Below, piece after piece: positions 12,100-23,734 of a stretch of DNA of 64,000 nt (position 1 is its first letter; every line of letters starts with the position of its first letter). Location of the stretch: positions 38,734,801 to 38,798,800 of the forward strand of contig JAYGXS010000003.1 in the NCBI GenBank assembly GCA_036362985.1. The letters are read 5' to 3'. Under the pieces are notes generated by a model. The model was not told where the DNA came from and did not search any database. It was given only the letters and a program-made list of their open reading frames with translations. Made by a program: the position numbers and the translations under genes. This DNA is from Ligula intestinalis. Lineage: Eukaryota > Platyhelminthes > Cestoda > Diphyllobothriidea > Diphyllobothriidae.

Positions 12100-14420
12100 C
12101 GGTGAAAGGCGCGTTTATTAGATTACAGTGGTAGCTGCCTCGCGCTACATCAACCATATCTCCTACTCCCCCCAGGCCCGGTATCCAGAATCCGTTTCGA
12201 CGACTTTACCTTCAGTGTCCTCCGGAGGCAGCTGCCACGAAAGGGGTTGACCTTTCTGACTGGATTTCGTAAACTGTTCATGTTGCCGCGCCTCAAAGGC
12301 GCACACACGGCGCGAAAGACCCCTACATCCTGAGTTTTGTGCTGCAGGGGATGCCGCGATGATTCCAGTTGATGTTGATTCCTGATCACCTTCTCCGGGA
12401 TGATTTAGTCAGCGTGGTGCAGATCATCAGGGAACGGGTGCACTGTGCTGCTCCCGAGACAGATTCACTTGTCTGTGGTTCCACGTTATTTCAAAAATTT
12501 GCAAAAGGTTTCTGACAGACTTTCCTGATCCAGATATGCGTCCAACTCACTGAATAGGATTTGGTCAAAAAATTTGCCCTGCATGGTTCAGGAGGAAGAT
12601 ATATCTGAAGTTATAACAGCGTTGTCTATTCCCCTTACGTCTGTATGTGGATGATGCCATATAGCCGAAATACTGTAGAATTCCCTTATATAAATGCACA
12701 AAAATATGCTCTATTGTATTCATTTGGGAGATCAAGATTTACTCAAATTTTATACTCCGATTGAGGGTATCTTTTGGTTTTCAGGTAGCTTGCAATTATG
12801 CGATTTTTTGAAGACCTTAAAATTTTCATTCAAATACTGTCTTACTTGATCGTTTATTTATGCTGCGTACTGTAAATTTTTATGAGCCCTACGTGGTATC
12901 TCCTTAGTGGCGTAGAGGATTTTATGGTTATAGTTTCATGGAAAGTATACAGCTTGTCAGCCCTTAATGCAAATGCAACGGCAGACCGGACTGAAAATTT
13001 ATTCGGAACCGTTTTTACACCAAAAGACACCAATTCTTCAAGTACAAAATCAGGAGGAGCTGTGTTGCAGTACCAAATAAGTGCAAGAAGGGATATTTTG
13101 TGGATGTTTTCTACAAAATAAATTGTGACTTATCAGGGCATGTAATATAAATAGAAAAAAATACGCATAACTCAACTATTCATTTTAGCGAGTGTAGTTT
13201 CCTGCAGGCAGACGGAATTTTTTATTTTATAGCCCGCGTCCGAGTGTGCCTGAAATATTCTGGCACTATGTTAAGTTATCCTTTCTAATCGCAAACACAC
13301 ATCCGAATTCCGGTTAACTCTTCGTGAGCTTGGTCACTAGCCCTACATTTTCGTGATGACAAAACCTTAGTAAAATTGAAAGTGATATTACAATTTGTTC
13401 TGCACCGAAATTGCGAAACGAGACCAGAAGGGGCCCAAAACCATGATTTTTTTATTTAATTGTTCACAAAAAAATGATTATCTTAAAAATTCTTTCTCTG
13501 CCTTACAGCTCCTTGCACCGCTTCCTTGAAGAAGGCATTAATAACCATCTTTGACAATAACCACGCATAGCCAGGCAACTTCGGATCGTGGCGAGTTGTA
13601 TTTAATTAGATCATGGTTATAGGTGTTTTTGTGCTACTTTTTCGGAATACCTTGGTTCCTAGTTTTCAAAGAACTCGTGAGACAGCGAAATATATTCAAA
13701 TATTGGGGAGATTCGAAAGAGAAAAGCAAAAATTGGAAATTTTTAAGAGGGAAATTCATAATTTCAGTCAAATACTTGTCCCATGTGAATTGGGCGAAGT
13801 TGGCTTTGAATTCAGCGTCACCGCTGTTCACTAGAAGACTGCCTCCCTCGACTGGCGCTGCAGTAAAACCTCTCATAAATAAGGTTCCATGACCACGCGA
13901 GAAATGGTTGAGTCTAGAGGTCAATCAGTGTCTTGTTCACGTGAGGGAGGATTGCGATAGATTACCTAGTATACATTTTGGAGAACATCTAAAAATACCA
14001 GCCTGAAAACGATCGATTTTCTCTGACCTTATATCAGGCAGGTTGAAAGCAACGGAGCCAAGACGAGTACTGGCTTAAAGAAATGGAGTTCCTTCCATAC
14101 CTTCTACTTTTTCTGTCCTTCCTGTAAAAGTTAAATACCGTTTGCTGCAATTCGGTAGCCTAAAATTTTCTCATTAGCCCTAATTGCCTGACAAATCAGA
14201 ACAAACACGAGTCAGAAGTTTTTATATGCCATTCATTAATTTCTAGAATTCTTAGTGACTGTATGCAGTAATTAGTGGTTCTCTTCCTCCTATAAAGTGG
14301 CGAAGAACCGTAGCCTGAAATCCGCCCACACCCTCTCCTGACTCTGGGCTTCTTAACTTGATCAAGATACCGAGCCCGGGGTGGGGGGAGGGAAAGGCAA
14401 GAGTACGGTAAATACTCTGC
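12100..14420. other. Unassigned intergenic DNA
   Basis: No exon or known transposon was recognised. The stretch from 12,600 to 14,300 is AT-rich. A short match to the end of repeat B (AATTTCAGTCAAATACTTGT, about 13,761-13,780) is too small to call. Frames at 12,882-13,121 and 13,613-13,924 have no domain and overlap on opposite strands. Confidence 0.45.
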
Positions 14421-14429
14421 AAGTAAACA

Positions 14430-14500
14430 TCCCTGCGTCCAGCCTATGGGAGCACACGGTGAACCCCTTCGGAGCCGACGGTCAAACTATCCTATGTGGA
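14430..14500 (+). repeat. Repeat A, copy 5 (core)
   Basis: GAGCACACGGTGAACCCCTT, then GGAGCCGACGGTCAAACTAT, matches the repeat A core with changes in the GGACATC block. The bases before it, AGCCTATGG, replace the ACCATACTG found in other copies. Confidence 0.5.
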
Positions 14501-14919
14501 TCTCTGTGTATGCCAAAGCTACCTCCGCATGGTATCCTATTCCCAGTCGCGGTAAATGTTCTGAAAAGTGGAATGTGTTTGTCCGACGGTGGCAAGCAAG
14601 CCAGTCAGACCAAATGGTGGGCAGTGGTACAGAGGATGGCAGACTTTCCGTTGGTCAATTGTCCTTCCTGGAAGGCTTATTCTTGGCACGGAGAGAGCGC
14701 GAAGACACATGCTGCTTAATTTCACGCTTGACCAATCTTTGACACGTCAGCACCTGCCGTTCCACCCCCTCCCCCCACCCCACCCCATCACCAACCTCAT
14801 CGATCCGAGCAGCGGCGTTTTTATTCTAGTTACCCAGTGGTGTCGGGTGTAAGGATGAAGGCAATTACCATTTAAATGAGCCCCCGGTAGATAACACGTC
14901 CTCACCATTTAGCGGTTGT

Positions 14920-15640
14920 CCTGGTGGCCGGCGTACGCTGTCCGCGTCTCTTCTTCTACCGTACTGACAGCCAGTTTGGTCGAGAATCAAGGCAAACGCG
15001 GACATGCGCATGGTCCTCCAGTTTCATTCTACTCACCATGAGTCGAGTTTGTCGACAAAGAGGGGTGAGGGGGAGACAGGCGCGTGCGGATCATCTGTTG
15101 CTTTATTGCGGTCGGCCGCGTGGCGGCCGTGTGACGAATAGTGGGGGAATGGGGAGGGCAGAGCTGTTGGGGGGAGACGGCCGCGCGGGATGAGAATAGT
15201 GCCGCGGCACGCGTACTGGCACGCAGAAACTAATTATCTTTCGTAAGCTCCTGTCTTAGCGGTCTCGTCCTCAATAGGCGGCCGCGTCGCAGCACTTGCT
15301 CGCGCTCGCGACTCTACGGTTTGCGTCGTACTGTACTGTTGTCTCGTTTGCCAGCGTCGCCACATCAGGCGCGTCCCTCAGGTCGGTGCTTCCTCCGCCT
15401 CGTCCTGCTCGTCGTCTTCTTCGTCTTCATGGGATTTTCTTCAAACCCATCGCTAAAGTTGGTCAATTCCAAAGCCACCCTCGCCCCAGTTATCAATCGT
15501 CGGAACATGGGGGGACGGGGAAGGGGGGGGCATTAACTCATTTCACAAACCGTAGTCCCTCAACGCCGCCGCTGCAGGCACGCATTCATACACGGCGGGG
15601 AGGAGGGGGGGGACAGAAGACCAGCACCACGTATATCATA
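14920..15640. promoter_or_regulatory. CpG-rich island of unknown role
   Basis: This stretch is clearly richer in G+C and CpG than its neighbours, with clusters such as GGTCGGCCGCGTGGCGGCCG near 15,110, GCCGCGGCACGCGTACTGG near 15,200 and GGCGGCCGCGTCGC near 15,280. Frames at 15,296-15,652 and 15,321-15,536 start inside it, but neither has a recognised domain. It could be a promoter with a first exon or simply a GC-rich repeat. No TATA box or splice-linked exon could be confirmed. Confidence 0.35.
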
Positions 15641-15659
15641 TCAGCTAATTAGTTTATTT

Positions 15660-16500
15660 GACGCGACAGCACGAGTACCCGCTTTTGTTCCTTCAATACT
15701 GGTACACGTGGCCCTCAAATTGGGTTAATTAAAGCAAAGGGCAAAGGTCTTCACCTCAGAATCCTGCGATGTGGCCGGACAGCCTGCACTGACATTAGCA
15801 TCCTTCGTAATGCAAACCGCTTGATGTATCGCAAGCTAAGAGGAGGCAGCCCCTTGGCATTATTCGTGGATTTTGAAATGACGACAAGCTTGCAAAGCTA
15901 CAATATGCAAGATTGCGGTTGTACTGTCTTATGACTTCCTTCTCCCCCTGACGTACGAAGCTACTCGCTGTGGTGCGCCAACAAGCGCCAAAAAAGGGGC
16001 ATATTGAAGCAAGCAATCATGCGAGTTTCAGGAACTAGTGTTTTCTACGACTGCGATTACCCTTCAACCAATTTCGGAATCCATTAATTTGCCTTCCTTT
16101 GGGAAAGGATGCCTTTCCATGAAATTACATATCTTGGGATGCCTGCCTTTCAGTTTATACGAAACTTTGGGATTTTCAATGGTGTCGTATTTACTATTTT
16201 CTGCCAAATTGGGGATGTATATATGTAGAAAACATTATCGACAAAGACAAGGAAGACTTGGGTGGAAATTTTTGGCTTATTCGCCCTCATCAGCTAAACA
16301 TACCTAGCTCCAGCGTTTTGCGGCATCATAGGCTCGCATTCGCAATCTGTCAGTAATGCTATTTTGCGTATAATGTACTAGACACAATGCGACTGTAGGC
16401 GGGATTCGAGAGAAAAAGCCCAAGATAAAACGGAAAAAATGAGTCCTCTAACCGATCGGTGAGCGCCCATCTACCGTTGTTTATATTACCGATAAAAACC
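15660..16500. other. Unassigned intergenic DNA
   Basis: Nothing recognisable. Frames at 15,795-16,016 (minus) and 16,038-16,307 (plus) have no domain and no supporting splice signals. Confidence 0.4.
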
Positions 16501-16507
16501 GACAAGA

Positions 16508-16640
16508 CAAGGAGCCCATGGCGCAGTGGTTAGAGCGCCGGACTTCTAACCAACAGGTCATGGGTTCCAGTCTCGCGTTGTGCAGCACCTGCAGTTGGGT
16601 ATGGCTGGCTGACGATGGCCAATAAGCTAGAAATCGCCAT
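16508..16640 (+). repeat. tRNA-derived SINE copy
   Basis: GGAGCCCATGGCGCAGTGGT begins a tRNA-like head. Box A is at 16519-16534 and box B, GGGTTCCAGTCTC, at 16562-16574. The anticodon-arm region is present but the acceptor ends do not pair, and a family body (GGCTGGCTGACGATGGCCAA) follows. This is one of the best-preserved members of the family in the window. The element may extend to about 16,770. Confidence 0.75.
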
Positions 16641-16770
16641 TGCAGTCTGCCTGGTCATGATCGGTTATGTTTTTCTACTCGTGTTCAGCGGGCTGATTAT
16701 GGTGCATACTTGTCTTGGTGTGCCTTGGACCCCACGCTGAAGCCATCATAGGTAACCACACTGTGATTAG

Positions 16771-19700
16771 TAGTACTTGTGAATGGTGAACGCTGACAAA
16801 GCCCAGGTGGACTAGGATAGCCAGTTCCGGCTCACTAACTGTCGTCAGTTATCCTTACCAAAACTCTCGGATGTAGGACCTAGGATTTAAGTCACTGAGA
16901 ATTAAGTCTAACTGACTCGAATCACGGGTTCTCCGAGGCTGGGGTTGGGTACTGCATGCTGGAAACTTTTAATAATTCAGATATCACAGTTTCGGGTTCC
17001 ACGACCTTCGTCTGTACTCCTTCTGCGTACGCTATGATAAATCCTGCAAAATATATGTAATACTGGCTTCCCGATGGCAATTTATGAATATTATACGATT
17101 ATTCCGTTGCATTTATTCAAACTGATGACCTATTTTATGTTCCTTACTAGACTGGAAAGCCCACAGAGCGTTGCTACCGCTATCTCGCGTCGAATACCAG
17201 ACGATAAACTCATACTCTGTCCTGATTACATGCATGCTCAACTGCAGTAAGAATGAAGGTGTGCATGTAGTATGCTAAATTGCTACTTTGAGAGCAGTCG
17301 CAGTCAGGGCCCTGAGTCCAGCAATATGTAGTCAGTCTTCAGTTATACAAATCGGACTGAACCCATTTTGCGTCTTTCTTCCATCTGTATTTAAATTTAT
17401 CCTGCATTTTGCGCTCGAAGAATATATTACATCTATGCGAAAACCCAACACAGAATTGTGAGGCTGGCTCAAGTCTGAATAGGAGTAAGTGTTGTGAGTC
17501 CACTCTATTCGTCAGAGGCTGGTCTATCAGAAATCCCCTGTTTCTGATTCCTTTGAAAGAGGTTTCGTCTCACTGCCACAATGCATATGTATGTACACTG
17601 ACTGAGGTTTACGTCAAGTCAATTTGCCTCTACGCAGTCAAACCTTCACCGAACTTTGTGCAGAGAGGAGGCTGTAAGAAGTCATCCGTCTCATTGACGT
17701 GGTCCCTAGAGTCCTGCCACCTCCAGTCTCTGCAGGCGGCCTCGAGACAGCCCGAAGGGCTGGGCTGAGGGGTCAGAGGAGGGAGGGTGGTTGAGGAAAC
17801 GGGGGCAAGGTGTGTAAACAAGGCTCTCTGGTGCAGGTTTCATTCGAGCAGACAGATGACTGCTAGCGGGAGTTGAGGCGGAGGTCTGACTAGCGGGGGG
17901 GGAGGAGGACACAGAATCAACTCGATATTTCCGGTTGAGCAAGCCAGGACTAAGAGAGGAAGCCGAAATCGCAACTTGCTGCCTGGCCGCCGCTGGGCGA
18001 TGGTGGTGGTGCGCGTGAAGTCACCTCTTTCTTGTTGCCATGATGTTGCTGCAACTAGTGCTGCAAATCAAAGAGCAAACAAAGCAGGGCTGGATCGGAG
18101 CCCCACAGTCTAGTCGTCAGTCAAGGGAAATTAAATAGTCTGGTGAGGCGCAAAGCGCTGGCCAGGATGAGAGGAGGTTGTTTGCGCAAGTGTGACCTGG
18201 GTTAACAGGATAACTCCGATAGAAGGATGGTTAGACTGCAATGGTCCCCGCTAAACCGGTGGGCCACGGACGCGACTCATCTCACGTCAGCCACCGTGAT
18301 ACAGCTTGACTCCCAAGCGGCTCGAATCAGACAAACCGATTGTGTATGTGAGAGGTATTCAGTGCGTATCTTCCTCACTAGAACAATCCAAGGTACTGTA
18401 AAAATAACACGACACGCTATCAACCTGGGCTTGGTAGGTTCCCAAAGGCTAGGATAGCGTGGTCCAACTCAGAGCTGAGAGTCAGGCCGCAGTGGCCGCT
18501 TCCTCAATGTAGTTTCGACGACGCTCTTACTTATAGGATCTTCGCGATCTCACTAAATGAAGCCGGCACGCGTGGAGGTAGGAATCAAGTTGTGTGGCAG
18601 ACACGTACACACACACATTAGATGCGCTATCTCAGCAATGCTTAGCAAAATTCTGGAACATTTTCTAGAGCAGAAGAGAAAAACTAAGTAAAGTTGTAAT
18701 ATGAATGCTCCCGCAACAGCATTCCAAGATATTTATTTCACGTCAAGAGGCCGGCTACTGGAAAAGCTCCTATACAACACTGTACACTCTGTGAAAAATG
18801 GCTCGTTCTCATTTGCTAACTAAAGATACCTTATTCCCACTTTGTGCTTGGGGAAAGGGAATCTTTTAGTTCTACTAGTGTTTATAATTATGAGATTTTT
18901 GATGACCACGAAATTTCTAATCATAAGGCATCGTACCTTTCCAGCGACTGAGAAGTTTGTAAGGTGTACTATATTGTCCACATTGATTGCAGAATTATAC
19001 AAGCCCCACATTACCTCTTCCCAATAACTTATATAAATATCAGATTTGCTTTGCACGGAAAATATACAATTTGTGGTTTTTAAACCCTGAATTCAGGTGT
19101 AACAGAAGGTTGGGTTCAAAATTATTCAGGAAGTTACACAATCTTTTTTGAAACCGAAAGATATAATTTTTAAGCATCAACAATTTCAATAAGATATGAT
19201 TTACTGCTAAATGGCTGCATGATAACAATGTTGTTGTCCATGTTTTCTATTTGCTTAAACGGTCATGAATGACAGTGAAGTTCGACAGCCGCCTCTGATG
19301 ACCCTACAGCCCTCCTTAGGGGAGCCTTCTTTTGTGCTTTTCGGGTGGATGGTGTAGTGCGCTCAAAATACTCGTCTTAAAACGCTGGTAAATAAAGTGG
19401 ACTGTCTCCCTATTTCGAAATAGTTTTCCAAACTTGCAAATGTTGTTGGTGCCAACATCGCGTTAGTGACTAACGCAAAGAGATATTATAGGCAATAACT
19501 CGTCAGTCCCACTAGACGACAAGAATAACTGCTGTGGGGCGTAAATGTTGATCTCAGTTCTAACCGGACTATAACAAAACAGGCTTACACAGCTTCTACT
19601 CCGTTCTCCTTTACAAGTTCTGCCATGTTTCAGTAGCAAAGCTAAGTCTAGACGATTTGAGATGAGTGTGCACGGAATGACTGGCCAGGTCATATGTCAC

Positions 19701-20150
19701 TGTCCCGCTGGCTGTCCGACCCACATGAAATCACATCTGCGCGATACCATCTCCATGTCACATTAAGAAGAAAACGCTGCACTCTGGGCTTAATTCGTGA
19801 ATTTTTCATTCTATAAGGATGTTTAGACAATCCTCCTGTAGATAACCTCACTAATTTTGAATCCGGTTCGGAGGGAATCCCGAGTATTCTTGCTCTGTGT
19901 CCTTGCACTCATTGTGTAGCAAATTCCGTGTTTTATGTTTGAAGAAAGGGTATATTTCGGATCTGAACATTTTTCTGAATTTCCGAATAATTTTGCGCTG
20001 TACCGGCCTTTACGCTTGCATTCAAGGCTTCCAAAATGAATGTTATATAAAATCTGTCTGACAAGGATTGCACATTTTTCTACCCTATGAAGAAGCGGTG
20101 CTCATAAAATTTTGCAATAGGTGTGGATCCTATCGTATATTTTATAGGCA
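16771..20150. other. Unassigned intergenic DNA
   Basis: No gene supported. From 17,690 to 18,060 there is a purine-rich, G-rich block with runs of GGGAGGG type. The frames at 17,409-17,768, 18,227-18,457 and 18,820-19,056 have no domain. The block 18,800-20,150 is AT-rich. Confidence 0.45.
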
Positions 20151-20154
20151 AAAT

Positions 20155-20400
20155 TAACAGAATTGACAAATACGATGTATTATGAACGAACACTTCACGG
20201 CTTTAAAAATCTCATAATTATTAGGAGGGTTTGACAGATTTGCATAATTTAGTGAACCCAATCGTGAAAAATGCTCGGTCTCGGTGGGAGTCGAACCCGC
20301 ACAGCAGGGAAGGCTTTTGCGCAGCCAACACTCTACCACTGAGCTACGGGGCCCACCGTCAACCGTGAATTGAACCACGTTTGGGTCGATTTTATCCGCC
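20155..20400 (-). repeat. tRNA-derived SINE, minus copy of an inverted pair
   Basis: On the minus strand this starts GGGCCCCGTAGCTCAGTGGT, with box A at 20331-20346 and box B GGGTTCGACTCCC at 20286-20298. The tail ends in CTAATAATTATGAGA. It belongs to a different SINE family from the copies at 16,508 and 30,085: head and tail both match the plus-strand copy at 20,625 but not those. The apparent anticodon loop is GCGCAAA, giving GCA (Cys). The acceptor pairing is partial, so a functional tRNA is unlikely. Confidence 0.75.
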
Positions 20401-20516
20401 CAACCTACTTTTCGTATGGAATTCACCATTATGGATACAGTAAACTGACTGCCCAGGCAGGGTTTCCTAGGCAATAATCTAGAATCCGCCAGAATGACTA
20501 TGAGGCTCACTTAATT

Positions 20517-20610
20517 ATTATAAGGGTTTGGCAGATTGAAGTTAGTCAGTTGACCCAATTTTGCACAATTTTCGGTCTCGGTTGGAGTCGAACGCACACA
20601 ACAGGGAGGT
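20517..20610 (-). repeat. Truncated SINE copy between the inverted pair
   Basis: The sequence AGGGTTTGGCAGATTGAAGT through CGGTCTCGGTTGGAGTCGAA repeats the tail and box B half of the minus copy at 20,155-20,400, but ends before box A. Three copies of the same SINE are thus packed into about 640 bases. Confidence 0.65.
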
Positions 20611-20624
20611 AGAGCGGGTAAATC

Positions 20625-20790
20625 GACCTAAATGTGATTCAATTCACGGCTCACGGTGGGCCTCGTAGCTCAATAGTACAGCGTTGGCTGCGCAAAAGCC
20701 TTACCTGTCGTGTGGGTTCGACGCCCACAGAGGCCGTGAATTTTTCACAATTGGTTTATCTGAATCTCATAATAATAAACTTTTTTAAAA
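20625..20790 (+). repeat. tRNA-derived SINE with near-complete cloverleaf head
   Basis: The head at 20659-20736 folds close to a tRNA. Acceptor strands GGCCTCG and AGAGGCC pair at six of seven positions. Box A is TAGCTCAATAGTACAG at 20666-20681. The anticodon stem is GGCT/AGCC around a GCGCAAA loop (anticodon GCA). The T arm is GTGGG/CCCAC around TTCGACG, with box B at 20714-20726. The D stem has a mismatch and one extra base precedes the anticodon stem. A body and TAATAATAAAC-like tail shared with the minus copy follow, so this is a SINE and not a tRNA-Cys gene. The preserved fold suggests it is young. Confidence 0.75.
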
Positions 20791-20864
20791 CCAAAATGCA
20801 CCCTTTTCAAGTAAAACGATTGAAGAAGATGTAATTTGCTTCAAAATGAGTGCATACACGATTA

Positions 20865-21125
20865 TTCTACGCATCTTTTCTATAAAATGTATTTAACTTC
20901 ATAGGTCATTAAAAATCATTGATAAAATGCGCACTACTTCAGTAGCCGTTTTTTACAGAGTAGGCTTTTTGCGAGCGGCAGCAGAGAAGTCCGTTCAAAA
21001 GGCAGCATCCTGATGTGGTTTAAATAGCTTGAGATCAAGCTGCACGATAATCAATATTATAGTCCTCAGTAAGTAATTTGTTCGAATCAAGAGCACATTT
21101 CAGAATTTTCGTTGTGAGGTAGGGA
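20865..21125 (+). repeat. Repeat B, copy 2
   Basis: It begins TTTTCTATAAAATGTATTTA, continues through CACTACTTCAGTAGCCGTTT, GCGGCAGCAGAGAAGTCCGT and GCTGCACGATAATCAATATT, and ends in TTTCAGAATTTTCGTTGTGA. All of these blocks appear in the same order in the copy at 54,985-55,250. Confidence 0.65.
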
Positions 21126-21285
21126 ATCTATTTTCATCATGTTCTTGGATGCTCAAGTCTGTAAAATGCGTCATTGGTAGTTAAACTTAACTGACTACTC
21201 ATTCGAACCGCCCGAAGGCAGACCTCCAGTTGCCCCATCCTCAGAAGTAAATAAGGCTATGGATGATAGACAGGTAGGTAGCACG

Positions 21286-21780
21286 TTAAAACGGCCTCAA
21301 TAAGCGTATTTGGGGAGGTGGGAGAGGGGGGGCAAAATGGTGTTCCACCTCCACATTTCCTAAAATTTTAAGTGACCCAACGCAGTTGATGTGATGGTTG
21401 GTTGGCTCGCGGGGGAGGGAAGGGGGCAGTTTCGCTAGTTGACATATGATTATGCAAATGACTGATGCCGGAATGACAGCTAGGGCCACTTCCCACCTTC
21501 GGGGTACATCAGCGGTCGGGGAGGATGCACAGGGTCCGGCGATCGACGTTGCAGGTGACGTCAGGGATGGGCCTGTCGTGTGTATGTCACTGACCCTCCC
21601 CCTCCGCCTAACGGTCAGTTGCCAGGTCATTTTGGAGGCTGCAGAATTGAACTGAAGATATCCGTGACGAGGGAGGCTGCATGTGTGAGATTTCATCAAG
21701 AAGGCAGGAAAAGCCGACGGCACATGCCCCGAGAAGGCATGGTGCCCAAAAGGGCACGGGAATAGGAACGCCCCATCCAA
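21286..21780. other. Unassigned G-rich stretch with overlapping frames
   Basis: A 164-codon open frame runs on the minus strand and two shorter ones on the plus strand. The minus frame is rich in Pro, Ser and Ala and has no family I recognise. Opposing frames over a GC-rich block are expected by chance, so no gene is claimed. Confidence 0.3.
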
Positions 21781-21840
21781 AAATTCCCGTAAGTTAATCC
21801 TGACGCTAAGCCCAACACAAGACTAAACGGTAGCCGTACT

Positions 21841-21936
21841 CTTAACCCTGGCCCTACCCCAAACCTACACCCTAAAGTAAACGCGAACCCAAACCTGAAC
21901 CTTTAACCTAATCCTATCCCTTACCTCAACTGTGAC
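21841..21936. repeat. Degenerate telomere-like CCCTAA repeat
   Basis: About 95 bases consist almost entirely of variants of the hexamer CCCTAA/AACCCT: TAACCCTGGCCCTACCCC, then CAAACCTACACCCTAAAG, and later TTTAACCTAATCCTATCCCT. No perfect run longer than two units remains. Flatworm telomeres are (TTAGGG)n, so this looks like an old interstitial telomeric sequence, although a low-complexity satellite of another origin is possible. Confidence 0.55.
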
Positions 21937-22129
21937 CCGTTCGCACGGCCATACATGTCATCCTCACCCTGAAATAACTTAGCTAGACGATTTCCACTCA
22001 GAAAGTGAGGATCGAAAGCTTTAGCGATTCTAGTTTAATTCTGTGTGCCCTTGATTTCGCCTGCTATCAGGATAAGATTGACAGCTTTTGTGCCGTGTAC
22101 CACAAAGGAATAACTGGGCAGACTTCAAC

Positions 22130-22330
22130 GCTGATCACTCTTATTGGGGTCAAAAAATAGTTTATTAAATACGAGGAGACAGAATGGACGTTTCGGTCCC
22201 TAAAATTTGTAGGGACTGAAATCTCTGATCCCAAACTTCTTGAGGAAATATCTGTGTTGCCAATCCAAACCCTTTTATATGTGAATTTTGAATTTGACTA
22301 ACTAAATTTTTGGTGATGCTTTAATTAATT
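22130..22330 (-). mobile_element. Probable Penelope-like element end, degenerate
   Basis: On the minus strand a GAAACGTC motif (22187-22194) follows a seven-base hairpin (GTCCCTA at 22196-22202 with TAGGGAC at 22210-22216). An AATAAACTATTTTTTGACCC tail follows it. A hairpin next to GAAACGTC is the hallmark of the short hammerhead-like motifs at the ends of Penelope-like retroelements. The CUGAUGA box expected on the other side of the hairpin is not intact, so this is a decayed end or a look-alike. No Penelope coding sequence is adjacent. Confidence 0.45.
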
Positions 22331-22367
22331 CATTTCATCTGAAACATGCAGTACTCGAAAGTACATC

Positions 22368-22500
22368 CTGATCATCGTCGTGATCATCATAATCACCACC
22401 ACCGACACCATCAGAAACCAAAACAACATAAGCCGCAGCTTCCTTCACCCGATTCAGCATGTTTTAGTTATAATAATTTTCATCATCATCATCCTCAGCA
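22368..22500. repeat. Degenerate ATC/CAC-type trinucleotide repeat
   Basis: Two blocks of imperfect trinucleotides, GATCATCGTCGTGATCATCA near 22,370 and TTTCATCATCATCATCCTCA near 22,480, flank about 70 bases of ordinary sequence. Confidence 0.55.
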
Positions 22501-23734
22501 GCAGTAAAACAGGTATGACTTTCTTCGCCCTAAAAATCGTCCAAACTCACTAAAAGTCCCAAGGTCGTATTTTACAGTGAAAGAAAACCTTGAAGTTGTT
22601 AGCTGAGGTTCTACCAAATCTGCCATTAACACAACCGCGATTCTCCTTAACCTCGAAATGTAAGTTAGGGAGACCGCAGTAGTCAACCTTAGCTGCAAGC
22701 CAAGATGTACTCAATGCATTCTGACCTGAATAACATCGCCATGTTGATGTCTGACACGGCAGCAGCCGCAGTAGACGAAATAAGTATGGTAATTTCTGGC
22801 GTATTTATCGTCACAATTGCGCCATATTTGACGTCGCAAGCTAGCAGAAGTACAACACAGACGTTCCTTTACGTAAGAACTTTCAGACAAACGATCGAAG
22901 AGGATGTGTATAGGACTATGTTACTAGTAAGGTTATAGGATAAGAAACCGTGCGTACTGAGTTATCATCATTGCAAGAGGGAGAGATATATAAGTTTTAT
23001 TTTGAAAGCAGTATCTACAATTTTCGGCAAAAAGTTGCTCCATTCACTGAGACCACGGGATAAATTAGCCATATACACAAGAATATAAAGTTTTACACAG
23101 AATGCATATCCATTATGAAGATCCCGTTTTGATCTTTTTGACCCTGTAGAGAGTGCGGTTGACGCTTGCTATGTCTACTATCAGTTAAATCTGCCCCTTG
23201 TTCTCCAGGCACCTTCCCTGCATATGGTGCACATGGTAGACTTCATTGAAATCGATGGTCGGTCAATCACATACGTACAACTTATTTGCCGTGTGAAATT
23301 TTTGCAGCCTACAGGAAAGAAACTCAGTAAAAGCCGGCATATTGTCAGGGCTGAAGTATCTTTGGGTAAGGCTGCACTTTAGACAAATTTACAACCCCAT
23401 CCAAGAAATATTTTTTAAATCTGCAACATGTCTGGGGATTTCTGTTAAAACTTCATAAGATTAGCCTGCTACTGTAGGAGCTACTGCTCACAGTCCGACT
23501 ACTTAACTACAGGCAATCGCCTTGCCGACACTGTTCAGGGGACTTGACGATGCGAAACACTCGCTCGTGAAAACCTGCATGAGATGACTGTCCACCGATA
23601 AGCGGAGACTTCGCCAGTTGACGAATTCAGTCATATTTTTAAAGCGTATTTCGCGTTAAATCGCCAAGGTGCATACTGCGACCTACAGTTACGCATAATT
23701 ATTCTTGGTGGCCACAGCCCGAACACGACCCATA

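Noticed and set aside
15296..15652. First exon of a gene in the CpG-rich island
   Set aside because: The frame has composition typical of GC-rich DNA, no recognised domain, and no downstream exon could be matched.
20659..20736. A functional tRNA-Cys gene
   Set aside because: The cloverleaf is good, but an extra base and a D-stem mismatch are present, and the same head with the same tail recurs nearby in minus orientation, so it is a SINE head.
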